Numbered from the stretch's first letter, positions 50,861 to 60,343 are shown. The stretch: 64,000 nucleotides of DNA from Paenibacillus gyeongsangnamensis (GCF_027533625.1 NZ_JAQAGZ010000004.1:1-64000); one strand, 5' to 3'. The notes: generated from the letters alone by a model not told the origin. Program-made: numbers and translations.

Positions 50861-52000
50861 TTACGGAGACGAGTTGCTTCGGCCCGGATCCTTGCATTGA
50901 AGCTCTACTTGGACAGAAACCGGAAGCTGAGGGAAAGTTTCGGTCCAATTATCTTTTAACGTTTTCCACTGATGAGGGTATTGTTGATGAACGCTTTCGC
51001 CAAACCCGAAGATATCTGTCTTGTACTGCTTCTGAACTTTTTCAATCAGCTGATTAATAGATCGCTGAGTCGTTTGACCGAGTTCGTCTTGTATGATTTG
51101 GAGATCCTTTGGTTTGGAGGGATTTAAGCTGGAATTGTTTTCGACAATCGTTCCTTTTCCAGTGAGATGGACGTCAATTTTCATTCGCTCATTGACCATT
51201 TTCACGCGAATACGCCTGTTTAATGATTGCAGCTTTACGCTTACGTTGCCATTTCCTTGGGTTACGAAAGCTGTTACAGAAGAATTTTCTTGTCTGTCCC
51301 TAATCCAATTAGCATAGACAGCTTCTTTAATATTCAAGAATCCCACTAATTTCATGCCATTATCTTTGTTAAAAATTGCAGCTCCAGAGTAAATAAACTT
51401 CGAAGAGGCAGTTAAGCTAACCGCCGGAACCATGGGTTGTATTCCTTGACTCAAAGCATCAGACAAAAAATCTCGGTAATAATTGTGTTTCCAAGCTAAA
51501 ATATCCAGTCCACTTACGAGCGCATTCGCTGTAAACGGGTCAAAAAACGGGTTCACATTAAGTATGTCTTTCGCTTGACCTTCTTTCACGACATATACCA
51601 AGGAACGCATCTCCGATTCAGGATTACGAACAAACTCGTCGAGAAACTTACTCATTCCAAACTCGGCCATTCGTTGTCCGATAAGGATGATCTGGCGATG
51701 CCCGAGAAACACCTTTCGCGATAGCTTTGTCTGTAATTTTTGAATCGCATCGTAAATGTTTTCCCCAGTAGCGCTTAATGTACGGAAGCTTTCTTTCTTA
51801 TTTCCACCGCCACCGTCTTGTCCACCGCCAACTCCCGAAGGTATTGCTATTTGAGCACTGAATTCAAACAGTCCGTCTTTTGTTAAATCAAGTCCTGATC
51901 CTAAATCGAATGCCAGTTGATTCGGTTCCCTAAGGTTCCAGCAACCGGTTGTATTCGATACGGTTAGGAGCAATAATAAACAAAGTTTAACTGCTCTCAT
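50861..52000 (-). CDS. gerKC: Spore germinant receptor lipoprotein C (GerKC-like)
   Basis: A 379-residue Ger(x)C lipoprotein. The lipobox NTTGC (Cys20) is followed by WNLREPNQLAFDLGSGLD, and FLDEFVRNPESEMRSLVYVVK is a family landmark. The gerKA stop and this ATG overlap as TGATG, giving translational coupling; the ORF can also be opened at a TTG 3 bp earlier. It is anchored to the spore inner membrane in known systems. Confidence 0.9.
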   Translation of the reverse strand: MRAVKLCLLLLLTVSNTTGCWNLREPNQLAFDLGSGLDLTKDGLFEFSAQIAIPSGVGGGQDGGGGNKKESFRTLSATGENIYDAIQKLQTKLSRKVFLGHRQIILIGQRMAEFGMSKFLDEFVRNPESEMRSLVYVVKEGQAKDILNVNPFFDPFTANALVSGLDILAWKHNYYRDFLSDALSQGIQPMVPAVSLTASSKFIYSGAAIFNKDNGMKLVGFLNIKEAVYANWIRDRQENSSVTAFVTQGNGNVSVKLQSLNRRIRVKMVNERMKIDVHLTGKGTIVENNSSLNPSKPKDLQIIQDELGQTTQRSINQLIEKVQKQYKTDIFGFGESVHQQYPHQWKTLKDNWTETFPQLPVSVQVELQCKDPGRSNSSP

Positions 52001-53529
52001 CAATGATGATCCCTCTCATCTTTAGGTTCTGTAATTATTGCGGGCTTTCGGGGCCAACGTAACAACACATCCTTAAGCCCGCGGGTGCTTATCGGAGCAA
52101 TTGGGGTAAGATAAGGAGTCCCAAATGGACTTAATTGAATTAGATGAATTAATATCGCAATGATCCCGATCGCCAAACCATATAGGCCTAGTACTCCGGA
52201 AAGTATCAATAAAGGGAATCTTAACATCCGCGCGGGAAAACTGAATCGATATCGCGGAATGACAAACGATGCGATTCCGGCAGCCGATACGACGATGACA
52301 ATAGGCGCGGAAATGATTCCGGCGCGGACTGCAGCCTCCCCAATGACTAATGCCCCAACAATACTTACGAGAGGACCTATCTGTTGCGGCAAGCGGATCC
52401 CCGCTTCGCGCAAAGCTTCGAACATGAACTCCATGATAAGGACTTCAATCACTGTCGGAAACGGTGCCTTATCCCGCAGCGCCGCAATATTCATCATGAG
52501 CTTTGGAGGGATCATCTCCTGATGAAAATTGGTTAACGCAATATACATGGAAGGGAACAGAACCGAAAAGAGAGCAAAGATATAGCGAATCCATCGATTC
52601 ACGGATACAAACAAAAACCGCTCATAATAATCGTCCGGTGCCTGTAACCCGGCCCAGAACGTCATTGGAGCTACTAGCGCAAATGGAGTTCCATTGGTTA
52701 ATATGGCTACTCTTCCCTCAAGCAATCCAGCGGCGACCACGTCCGGACGCTCCGTGTTCAGCATTTGCGGAAAGGGAGAAAAATGGCTGTCTTCAATGGA
52801 TTCCTCAATATATCCCGATTCAAGTATACCTTCGAGTTGTATCCGATTAATTCTTTTACGAACTTCATTCAATACGGACATTGAAACAATTCCTTCAATA
52901 TAAGCAACAACTACATCGGTCTGCGTCAGTTTTCCGACTTTTAATGATTCGATTTTCAGCTTCGGTGTTGCAATGATCCTGCGTATCAGCGTGGTATTCG
53001 TACGCAGGTTCTCGGTAAACCCTTCTCTGGTTCCCCGAAGGGAAGCTTCATTTGCAGCCTCTTGTATGCTTCGGGTCTCAAACATTTTGACATCGGCAAG
53101 TAAAGCGTTAGGTTCCCCATCGACCAAGATCGCAAGGTTTCCCTTTAAAATCTGTTCAGCTATATCTCCAAAGCTGGAAAGCTTCATGGTTTGTAAAACG
53201 GAAAAGAGATTCTGCTCGCACATCTGTGCGATACTGTCGACCGTGCCAAGACCTTGAGGCAGCCCATCGTACATTAATGGTTTTATAACGTTTGACATAA
53301 TGATATCTGTATTGATCATACCGTCAACGTAGATCAATAATAGCTTGGTTTGTCCATGAATTGTAAGCTCACGAAACATAATGTCCGAACAATTTTGAAA
53401 TATATTTTTTAAAATTTGCTCATTCTCTATGATGTTTTTGCTGATATGTTGACTCGCATTTTCGATGGAGTGGTTGTTATTGGTTTGAAGTATATTTTCC
53501 CATACATGTGACTTTCGGATCCTATCCAT
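52000..53529 (-). CDS. gerKA: Spore germinant receptor subunit A (GerKA-like)
   Basis: A 509-residue GerAA-family protein: a soluble N-terminal half with LLIYVDGM and TRSIQEAANEASLRGTREGF, and a C-terminal membrane half (TFWAGLQAPDDYYERFLF, IEVLIMEFMFEALREAGIRL, LVIGEAAVRAG). GTAGAGGA precedes the ATG. It is the first gene of the A-C-B operon. A TATAATA element lies about 25-30 nt before the ATG; a forespore promoter could not be assigned with confidence. Confidence 0.92.
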   Translation of the reverse strand: MDRIRKSHVWENILQTNNNHSIENASQHISKNIIENEQILKNIFQNCSDIMFRELTIHGQTKLLLIYVDGMINTDIIMSNVIKPLMYDGLPQGLGTVDSIAQMCEQNLFSVLQTMKLSSFGDIAEQILKGNLAILVDGEPNALLADVKMFETRSIQEAANEASLRGTREGFTENLRTNTTLIRRIIATPKLKIESLKVGKLTQTDVVVAYIEGIVSMSVLNEVRKRINRIQLEGILESGYIEESIEDSHFSPFPQMLNTERPDVVAAGLLEGRVAILTNGTPFALVAPMTFWAGLQAPDDYYERFLFVSVNRWIRYIFALFSVLFPSMYIALTNFHQEMIPPKLMMNIAALRDKAPFPTVIEVLIMEFMFEALREAGIRLPQQIGPLVSIVGALVIGEAAVRAGIISAPIVIVVSAAGIASFVIPRYRFSFPARMLRFPLLILSGVLGLYGLAIGIIAILIHLIQLSPFGTPYLTPIAPISTRGLKDVLLRWPRKPAIITEPKDERDHH

Positions 53530-53606
53530 TATTGTCCTCTACCTTCGTGCTGCGATAATGTTTGGTATTATATCCAATTTTATAAAAATGATTCTTTTTG
53601 TGGAAA

Positions 53607-53654
53607 CGTAAAATAGTCCCTACCTTGTTGTGAAAGGACAGGGACTATTTTACG
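53607..53654. terminator. 15-bp perfect inverted repeat
   Basis: CGTAAAATAGTCCCT (53607-53621) and AGGGACTATTTTACG (53640-53654) form a perfect stem with an 18-nt loop between gerKA-1 and the epimerase fragment. On the minus strand it ends in TTTTACGTTTCC. It looks like the terminator left from the lost epimerase gene. Confidence 0.5.
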
Positions 53655-53750
53655 CTGAGCAAATGTGGCGCCCACTATCGGGTCCAGCCTTTCGCAATTA
53701 TCTATTTCCCATATTTATTACAGGGTTCATGTCGTTCTTGCGAACTATAA

Positions 53751-53925
53751 TTATTGGCCTTGTACAACAGCTACATTATCGCGCCAAGAATGAAACGGCT
53801 GCCAATTGAGCAGTTTTTTCGCCTTATCATTACTGAGAAGCGTTTCATAACCGTCCAGTGGCGCACGGAAATCCTTAACGTCCGGGTAAACCGCCGCCAT
53901 CATGTCGCGGCTCTTTATATCCATG
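53751..53925 (-). pseudogene. C-terminal fragment of an NAD-dependent epimerase
   Basis: The minus-strand frame reads DIKSRDMMAAVYPDVKDFRA then PLDGYETLLSNDKAKKLLNW and QPFHSWRDNV, the usual last 55 residues of sugar-nucleotide epimerase/dehydratases. The frame upstream runs directly into gerKA-2 flanking DNA, so the gene is a fragment fused at a recombination junction near 53930. Confidence 0.65.
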
Positions 53926-53933
53926 CTCGATGA

Positions 53934-54017
53934 TTGAGCGTTTGATGTGTTGAGTGCCGGATCAAGCCCTCCTTCTTGGGGCACGAATAAAAACATCCTT
54001 TAAATTTCGGAAAGTTC
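53934..54017. repeat. Direct repeat copy B (gerKA-2 3' end)
   Basis: 84 bp matching 49628-49710 with a handful of differences and one extra A. In copy A the repeat continues into a full terminator stem; here only the GAGCG arm remains before the junction with the epimerase fragment. Confidence 0.8.
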
Positions 54018-55470
54018 GAGGAGCAACGGGACTTAGGTAAGGTACCCCAAACGATCTGAGGTTGACCAGATGGATCATCAAAATCATAGTCCCAAGCGCC
54101 ACTCCGTACAGGCCGTACATTCCGGCAAGAATAAGCATGGGAAAACGAATCATTCGGGTAGCGGTCCCCATGTTGTATCGCGGAATCGTAAAAGAAGCAA
54201 TCCCGGTCGTAGATACGACGATAACCATCGGAGCCGAAACGATACCGGCCTGTACGGCGGCTTGGCCAATAACAAGAGCTCCGACGATACTAACGGCCGA
54301 GCCGATCGTTTTGGGTAAACGAATGCCCGCTTCCCGCAGACCTTCAAAAATGAATTCCATAATTAAAGCTTCAAATACCGCCGGAAACGGCACTCCTTCC
54401 CGCGCAGCCGCAAATGCAAGAAGCAAATTGGTTGGAATTAACTGCGGATGATAACTCGTCAAGGAAACATAGAGAGAAGGAAGGTAAATGGACATGAGAT
54501 ATAAAATGATCCGAAGGATTCGAACTAGACTGGAATAAATAAATCTTTCATAGTAGTCATCGGCAGCTTGCAATCCCGTCCAGAACGTCATAGGTACGAT
54601 CAGAACAAACGGATTACCGTCCTCAATAATCGCTACTTTTCCTTCCATCAGACTAGCTGCGACAATATCGGGACGTTCCGTGTTCTGAATTTGCGGAAAC
54701 GGAGAAAACGTCTGATCTTCAATGAATTCTTCCAAATTAGTACCGACAATGGGATCCGTTACAATACGGTCCAATCGTTTACGTACTTCCTCCAGTACCG
54801 TCTCCGAAGCAATTCCTTTGATATAAGCAATAACGATGTCCGTTTTAGCCTCCTCGCCGATGGTTCGATTTTCCATCTTCAAGCTCGGATGTCTTAATTT
54901 TCGACGTAAAAGGCTGGTATTAACAATCAAAGTCTCCGTAAATCCTTCTCTCGGTCCGCGAACAACTGATTCCGCAGGCGGTTCTTCAATGGAGCGTTTT
55001 TCAAACCCTGCGATATCCGCCATTAAGGCGTCGGATTGCTCATTGACGAGAATGAGGACTTTCGATTTCAGTATGCCATCTACCGCTTCGCTAATCTTAG
55101 TAACTGTTTTTGTTTGCGCTAGCGGAACCAGTTGATCACGGATCGTTTGTCCGATGTCTTCCGGTTGCTCTATCCCCCTTGGAATACCTTGAAACATTAT
55201 CGGCTTTAACAATACCTCGTCCAGCAGCTTGGTATCCACCAAGCCATCAATATAGATCAACAACACTTGGGGAGTATAATTTGAAGGAATGGCTCGAAAA
55301 ATGACATCAAAGGTGTTTTCAAATATTTTCCTGAAAGTTTTTTCATTTTCAATTACATCACGACTCAGTTCCGATTGTGAAATGTTGATTAATGACGTTG
55401 AAGGAACAATATGATCATTATTTTGTCGATGTCTCCCTTTTCCACGCTTGAAAAATCCGAATCGATTCAT
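53962..55470 (-). CDS. gerKA: Spore germinant receptor subunit A, second copy
   Basis: A 502-residue GerAA-family protein homologous to the gene at 52000 over its length (LIYIDGLVDTKLL, GFEKRSIEEPPAESVVRGPREGF, TFWTGLQAADDYYERFIY, LIMEFIFEGLREAGIRLPK). GAGGAG precedes the ATG. It is divergent from gerKB-2, unlike the usual A-C-B order, and its own downstream terminator is broken by a junction at about 53933. Confidence 0.92.
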   Translation of the reverse strand: MNRFGFFKRGKGRHRQNNDHIVPSTSLINISQSELSRDVIENEKTFRKIFENTFDVIFRAIPSNYTPQVLLIYIDGLVDTKLLDEVLLKPIMFQGIPRGIEQPEDIGQTIRDQLVPLAQTKTVTKISEAVDGILKSKVLILVNEQSDALMADIAGFEKRSIEEPPAESVVRGPREGFTETLIVNTSLLRRKLRHPSLKMENRTIGEEAKTDIVIAYIKGIASETVLEEVRKRLDRIVTDPIVGTNLEEFIEDQTFSPFPQIQNTERPDIVAASLMEGKVAIIEDGNPFVLIVPMTFWTGLQAADDYYERFIYSSLVRILRIILYLMSIYLPSLYVSLTSYHPQLIPTNLLLAFAAAREGVPFPAVFEALIMEFIFEGLREAGIRLPKTIGSAVSIVGALVIGQAAVQAGIVSAPMVIVVSTTGIASFTIPRYNMGTATRMIRFPMLILAGMYGLYGVALGTMILMIHLVNLRSFGVPYLSPVAPRTFRNLKDVFIRAPRRRA

Positions 55471-55529
55471 CTATTCGTTCTCCTCTACCGAATGCATTAC
55501 TCTAATGTTTTCCGCCAAAAGAAAATATA

Positions 55530-55560
55530 TGTATAGAACATCACATGAATCTTAATAATA
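55530..55560 (+). promoter_or_regulatory. Possible sigma-G promoter, gerKB-2
   Basis: TGTATA (55530-55535), 18 nt, AATAATA (55554-55560), similar to the forespore sigma-G consensus (TGnATA / CATnnTA) and to the better copy before gerKB-3. Confidence 0.35.
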
Positions 55561-55595
55561 TTATAAACATTTGTGAGGAGCAGGTGATCATTCAC

Positions 55596-56699
55596 ATGTC
55601 AAGTATGAAAATATCGGGGAAACAGATTTTTTGGATGATTGCCACCATGGAATTTGGCATGAGCGCTTTATTGACCATAAGTCCGACCATCGTAGAAGCC
55701 AAGCAGGACGCCTGGATTGCGATGGCCGTCGCAGCGGTTATAGGCATTATCATCACATTTGTCGCAACCAAACTGAGTTTGCTATATCCCGGGCAGACAT
55801 TAATCGAATACAGCCAAACGATATTGGGCAAGTGGCTCGGAAAGCTTGTTGTGATCCCTTATTTGGTGATGTGGTATTCTGTAATCGCCATTATTTTACG
55901 CCAGTTCACCGATTTCATGGTGATGAATCTTCTGTCTCGGACACCCTTACTGGCGGTCATCATACCGATGGGTTTGGTTGTGACCATTGCAGCCAGCGGA
56001 GGACCTCAAAGCTTAGGAAGGTTAAGTGAGCTTGTAGGACCTATATCTTATGCTATGGCTTTCTCCATGATGTTTTTGTTATTTAGGGATTTGGATAACA
56101 CCGCAATTTTTCCTGTTTTCGTCGATACGGGCTTGGCTGCCATTCTGAAAGGAGCTTTGCCGGAAGCCAGTTTTCTTGGCGAATCGATCATCATAATGAT
56201 GCTTGTTTCATTCATGTCAAAGCCCGAACAAGCGCCGTCAAGAGCGATATGGGGCGTTGCTGCGACAAGCTTGTTACTCATATGCTGGATCATGATCACT
56301 TTGATGATTTTCGGTGCAGCTTTGGCGTCAAATATGTGGTTTCCGATTTACGACGCGGCAAGAATGATTTCCGCCATGGAATTCATGCAAAATTTGGAAA
56401 CTCTCGGAATTATCTTATGGTTTTTCAGCGTGTTCATCAAAATGTCTTTGTATCTGTTCGTTGCCGGTTACGGCACCGCCCAGTGGCTGGGGATTAAAAA
56501 GTGGCGATATGTCCTTTGGTCCATCACTTTTATAGTAATCATCGGTGCGATGATTCCGAGAAATATTGACCGATCTTCGCTTGATTTTCCCAAGACATTT
56601 TGGATCCCGTTTGTACTGCCAATAAATATGATTGCCATTCCGCTTTTGCTATGGATAGTCGGGTTAGTTCGCCGCAGAGCAGAACGCGCTAACACTTAG
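55596..56699 (+). CDS. gerKB: Spore germinant receptor subunit B, second copy
   Basis: A 367-residue GerKB-like membrane protein with about ten helices. MSSMKISGKQIFWMIATMEF is its start; ATG 55596 aligns with the start of the third copy and has an AGGTG ribosome site. DNA from here to 56699 is nearly identical to 57739-58842. It is followed 36 bp later by a dead gerKC, so this receptor would lack its own lipoprotein. Confidence 0.9.
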   Translation: MSSMKISGKQIFWMIATMEFGMSALLTISPTIVEAKQDAWIAMAVAAVIGIIITFVATKLSLLYPGQTLIEYSQTILGKWLGKLVVIPYLVMWYSVIAIILRQFTDFMVMNLLSRTPLLAVIIPMGLVVTIAASGGPQSLGRLSELVGPISYAMAFSMMFLLFRDLDNTAIFPVFVDTGLAAILKGALPEASFLGESIIIMMLVSFMSKPEQAPSRAIWGVAATSLLLICWIMITLMIFGAALASNMWFPIYDAARMISAMEFMQNLETLGIILWFFSVFIKMSLYLFVAGYGTAQWLGIKKWRYVLWSITFIVIIGAMIPRNIDRSSLDFPKTFWIPFVLPINMIAIPLLLWIVGLVRRRAERANT

Positions 56700-56735
56700 C
56701 TAAAATAGTTGAAAAACGATCTAAGGGGAATCGGT

Positions 56736-57323
56736 GTGAAACAAAAGTGCTTGACGTGTTTAATCTTAATCGGCACAGTACTACTTATTACAGGTTAACA
56801 ACTTAGATTGGTTAATTATTTAAGCTTTACAGAAGCTGAGGACAGGTATTGGATATTAGGCAGGAAAGTATATCTTCCGTTGACCGGATATATTCCGAAG
56901 GGGAAAGGCACCGTTACATTGGATGCCCGGAATCTCAAATGCAAGATCAATACCTTAATTAGTCCGGATCAAAAAGTGAGCATTTCCTTACTGCTGACGG
57001 CCGAAGGACAGCTTAACGAGAAAAATACCAACCTGGATCTTAGAGCATCAAAAAATATAAAGACCTTGGAAACTGCACTGAATGCACAACTGAAAAAGCG
57101 TATTGGCAACATGATTGCCAAAATGTAAAAACTGGGGGCCGATGTATTTAGAATTGACGATCATATGCATCGGCAACACCCAGGTGAATGGAAAAACTTA
57201 AAGAGAAATTGGCAAAAGAGCTTCAAGGAAGCCGACATTTCAGTAAAGGTTGAGGTACGCATACGGAATACAGGGCTTACAGGTCCAGCTTTGCAATTTA
57301 GAAAACAAAAAATCGTGAAATAA
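56736..57323 (+). pseudogene. gerKC: gerKC pseudogene with internal deletion
   Basis: GTG 56736 (RBS AAGGGG) encodes MKQKCLTCLILIGTVLLITG, a lipoprotein signal that hits TAA where the lipobox Cys codon should be. Homology resumes at once with LVNYLSFTEAEDRYW, matching residues after about 240 of the intact copy at 58904. About 630 bp are therefore deleted. A second stop (TAA for CAA) at 57126-57128 interrupts the C-terminal part, which otherwise runs on to the same final residues, IVK, at 57323. Confidence 0.88.
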
Positions 57324-57371
57324 TGAAACCTTTTTTCATGGTACTAAAACTGGCCGCGATATCTAAAGCCG

Positions 57372-57625
57372 CTTCATAATCGATGCTTGTACCGTTTCGT
57401 CGAAATCAATCATCGAACGAACTTCCGCCTCAACCGATACGTCGCACAGAACGAACCGTGACTCATAGCCTCCGCTTGCTCGTAAGCGACCCGCTGTATT
57501 TGCATCGCCAGCTTCCCGCCGCTTATATCAAACATCGTGCCGAAATTATATGCGGCGAACTCGGAAGCGAGATAGCAGATCAGATGGGTGACATCCTATT
57601 TCTCCCCCCAGCGGCGCAGCGTCAG
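57372..57625 (-). pseudogene. SDR oxidoreductase fragment and attached unknown tail
   Basis: Minus strand: a stop-interrupted frame reads DVTHLICYLASEFAAYNFGT then MFDISGGKLAMQIQRVAYEQ, the C-terminus of a short-chain dehydrogenase. It is joined to a different fragment, VEAEVRSMIDFDETVQASI, of unassigned family. Neither has a start. They lie between the two gerKB-gerKC units. The rest of 57324-57738 shows only the promoter before gerKB-3. Confidence 0.5.
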
Positions 57626-57674
57626 CGTGTCGAGAAGCCTCTCCTGCTAATGTTTTCCATCCAAAGAAATTATA

Positions 57675-57705
57675 TGTATATTACTTCACATGAATCTTCA
57701 TAATA
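57675..57705 (+). promoter_or_regulatory. Possible sigma-G promoter, gerKB-3
   Basis: TGTATA (57675-57680), 18 nt, CATAATA (57699-57705), close to the sigma-G pattern and shared in outline with the first unit. Confidence 0.45.
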
Positions 57706-57738
57706 CAATAAACATGTCTAATGAGTAGGTGAATTCAC

Positions 57739-58842
57739 TTGTCAAGCATGAAATTATCTGGAAGTCAGATTTTCTGGATCATTACGACTATGGAATTTGG
57801 AATGACCGCTTTATTGACCATAAGTCCGACCATCGTAGAAGCCAAGCAGGACGCCTGGATTGCGATGGCCGTCGCAGCGGTTATAGGCATTATCATCACA
57901 TTTGTCGCAACCAAACTGAGTTTGCTTTATCCCGGGCAGACATTAATCGAATACAGCCAAACGATATTGGGCAAGTGGCTCGGAAAGCTTGTTATGATCC
58001 CATATTTGCTGATGTGGTATTCTCTGATTGCCGTTGTTTTACGCCAGTTCACCGATTTCATGGTAATGAATCTTCTGTCTCGGACACCCTTACTGGCGGT
58101 CATCATACCGATGGGTTTGGTTGTGACCATTGCAGCCAGCGGAGGACCTCAATGCTTAGGAAGGTTAAGTGAGCTTGTAGGACCTATATCTTATGCTATG
58201 GCTTTCTCCATGACGTTTTTGTTATTTAGGGATTTGGATCGCACCGCAATTTTTCCTATTTTCGTCGATACGGGCTTGGCTGCCATTCTGAAAGGAGCTT
58301 TGCCGGGAGCCGATTTTCTTGGCGAATCGATCATCATAATGATGCTTGTTTCATTCATGTCAAAGCCCGAACAAGCGCCGTCAAGAGCGATATGGGGCGT
58401 TGCTGCGGCAAGCTTGTTACTCATATACTGGATCATGATCACTTTGATGATTTTCGGTACAGCTTTGGCGTCAAATATGTGGTTTCCGATTTACGACGCG
58501 GTAAGAATGATTTCCGCCATGGAATTCATGCAAAATTTGGAAACTCTCGGAATTATCTTATGGTTTTTCAGCGTGTTCATCAAAATGTCTTTGTATCTGT
58601 TCGTTGCCGGTTACGGCACCGCCCAGTGGCTGGGGATTAAAAAGTGGCGATATGTCCTTTGGTCCATCACTTGTATAGTAATCATCGGTGCGATGATTCC
58701 GAGTAATATTGATCGAACTTCGATTGATTTTCCCAAGAGGATTGGGATACCGATTTTGCTGCCGATCAATATGATTGCCATTCCGCTTTTACTATGGATC
58801 GTCGGATTAGTACGCCGCAAAGCAGAACGCGCTAACACTTAG
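57739..58842 (+). CDS. gerKB: Spore germinant receptor subunit B, third copy
   Basis: A 367-residue GerKB-like protein almost identical in DNA and protein to the copy at 55596; differences are scattered, with a few in the last 40 residues and in the first 20. The start is TTG 57739 (RBS AGGTG), where the second copy has ATG. It pairs with the intact gerKC at 58904, so this unit is probably the functional one. Confidence 0.9.
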   Translation: MSSMKLSGSQIFWIITTMEFGMTALLTISPTIVEAKQDAWIAMAVAAVIGIIITFVATKLSLLYPGQTLIEYSQTILGKWLGKLVMIPYLLMWYSLIAVVLRQFTDFMVMNLLSRTPLLAVIIPMGLVVTIAASGGPQCLGRLSELVGPISYAMAFSMTFLLFRDLDRTAIFPIFVDTGLAAILKGALPGADFLGESIIIMMLVSFMSKPEQAPSRAIWGVAAASLLLIYWIMITLMIFGTALASNMWFPIYDAVRMISAMEFMQNLETLGIILWFFSVFIKMSLYLFVAGYGTAQWLGIKKWRYVLWSITCIVIIGAMIPSNIDRTSIDFPKRIGIPILLPINMIAIPLLLWIVGLVRRKAERANT

Positions 58843-58903
58843 CTAAAAATATCGTAAAGAATGATGCATAACCTGTCATTACGATCTAAGGGGAAGAATC
58901 GGT

Positions 58904-60127
58904 ATGAAACATACGTGCTTGATGTGTATACTCTTATTCGGAACAATGATATTCATAACAGGTTGCTGGAATCGGATCGAGTTAAATGATATTTCGATTG
59001 TGGTAGGATCGGGAGTCGATATTATTAATAAAGATACGTTTGCACTTAGCGATCAAATTATCGTTGCGTCCAGAATACATACTGCACAAGGAGGAGGGTC
59101 AACAGGAGCCGGGGGTGATCAGGCATTTATTACTGTAACGGCAACCGGGAAAAGCTTACTAGACGCCGGCCACAACATGCAATCGAAACTCTCGCGGCAA
59201 TTATTCTTTAGTCATCGACAAAACATTTTTATTGGGGAGACATTGGCAAAGTACGGTCTTGAAAAAATATCAGATGAATATAGCCGAAATCCAAACACGC
59301 GATTACGATCCGATATATGGGTGGTTAAAAATAACACAGCGCTGAATTTGTTGAAAGTGTCATATCCTCTTGAAAGTATTCCGGCACTGGCCATTCTAAA
59401 AACGAACAAGCATTTGGGCGGCCCAGCTGGAATGTCGCTCATCGATTTTCTCAAGACCGCAAGCAGCGAAACAAGCAGCCCCACTTTGCCAGTCGTTGAA
59501 ATCGTAGAAGAAGCAGCATCCGGAAGAAATTCATCTGACAGTAAGGACCAAAAAAACACGACCAGAACGATTAAATTTGCAGGTAGAGCTGTTTTTGACA
59601 AACAACTTAAATTGGTTGGATATTTAAGCTTTACAGAAGCTTTGGACAGGTTTTGGATGTCAGGTAGGAAAAGGTTTTATACACTGACAGGATATATTCC
59701 GGAGGGGGAAGGCACCGTTACATTGGATGCCAGGAAACTGAAAAGCAAGATCAATACCTCGATTAGTCCGGATCAAAAGGTGAACATTTCCGTACTGTTA
59801 ACGGCGGCAGGAAAGCTTAATGAGAATAATACCAACCTGGATCTCAGAGCATCAAAAAATATAAAGCTCGTTGAAACGGCACTGAATAAAGAACTTGAAA
59901 AACGCATCGCCAAAATGATTACCAAAATGCAAAAACTGGGAGTCGATGTTTTTAGATTTGATGATCATATGCATCGGCAGCACCCGGATGTATGGAAGAG
60001 CTTAAAAAACGATTGGCAAAAGAAATTCAAGGAAGCCGACATTTCCGTGAAGGTTGAGGTGAGCATACGAAATACGGGGCTTACAGGACCGGCTTTGCAA
60101 TTAAGAAAACAAGAAATCGTGAAATAA
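58904..60127 (+). CDS. gerKC: Spore germinant receptor lipoprotein C, intact copy
   Basis: A 407-residue Ger(x)C lipoprotein. The lipobox FITGC (Cys21) is followed by WNRIELNDISIVVGSGVD. A Gly-rich loop (AQGGGSTGAGGD) and the landmark ISDEYSRNPNTRLRSDIWVVK are present. It ends with an IVK C-terminus shared with the pseudogene. AAGGGGAAG precedes the ATG. It is 61 bp after gerKB-3. Confidence 0.9.
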   Translation: MKHTCLMCILLFGTMIFITGCWNRIELNDISIVVGSGVDIINKDTFALSDQIIVASRIHTAQGGGSTGAGGDQAFITVTATGKSLLDAGHNMQSKLSRQLFFSHRQNIFIGETLAKYGLEKISDEYSRNPNTRLRSDIWVVKNNTALNLLKVSYPLESIPALAILKTNKHLGGPAGMSLIDFLKTASSETSSPTLPVVEIVEEAASGRNSSDSKDQKNTTRTIKFAGRAVFDKQLKLVGYLSFTEALDRFWMSGRKRFYTLTGYIPEGEGTVTLDARKLKSKINTSISPDQKVNISVLLTAAGKLNENNTNLDLRASKNIKLVETALNKELEKRIAKMITKMQKLGVDVFRFDDHMHRQHPDVWKSLKNDWQKKFKEADISVKVEVSIRNTGLTGPALQLRKQEIVK

Positions 60128-60134
60128 TGATGTG

Positions 60135-60259
60135 AAATTCATTTTTTCCGCTGCATCCCGTCCCGCGGCAGCCCCCAGCTCGCTGCGGTTTGCGTACACT
60201 TCCACGTTCAGACGGCCGACCTTTTCCTTCCGGATCGGTTTTACTGCTTTGATCGTCAT
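60135..60259 (-). pseudogene. N-terminal fragment of a NagB-like gene
   Basis: ATG 60259 (AAGGATT upstream) opens MTIKAVKPIRKEKVGRLNVE then VYANRSELGAAAGRDAAEKM, like the start of NagB-type sugar isomerase/deaminases. It is cut at about 60135 where gerKC flanking DNA begins. It is another severed gene at a ger junction. Confidence 0.5.
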
Positions 60260-60274
60260 TGGAATCCTTGCAGT

Positions 60275-60317
60275 GAAAACCCCATATCCCTGAGCACCAA
60301 AACCCAGGAATATGGGG
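60275..60317 (-). terminator. Terminator of the propeller-phosphatase gene
   Basis: Minus strand: 13-bp stem CCCCATATTCCTG/CAGGGATATGGGG (60280-60292 and 60305-60317, one G-U pair) followed by TTTTCAC. Confidence 0.7.
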
Positions 60318-60343
60318 AGATTATCACATTCCATACCTTGTTA

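Noticed and set aside
55596..58842. Transposon carrying the gerKB copies
   Set aside because: No transposase, terminal inverted repeats or target duplications were found around the units; simple tandem duplication fits.
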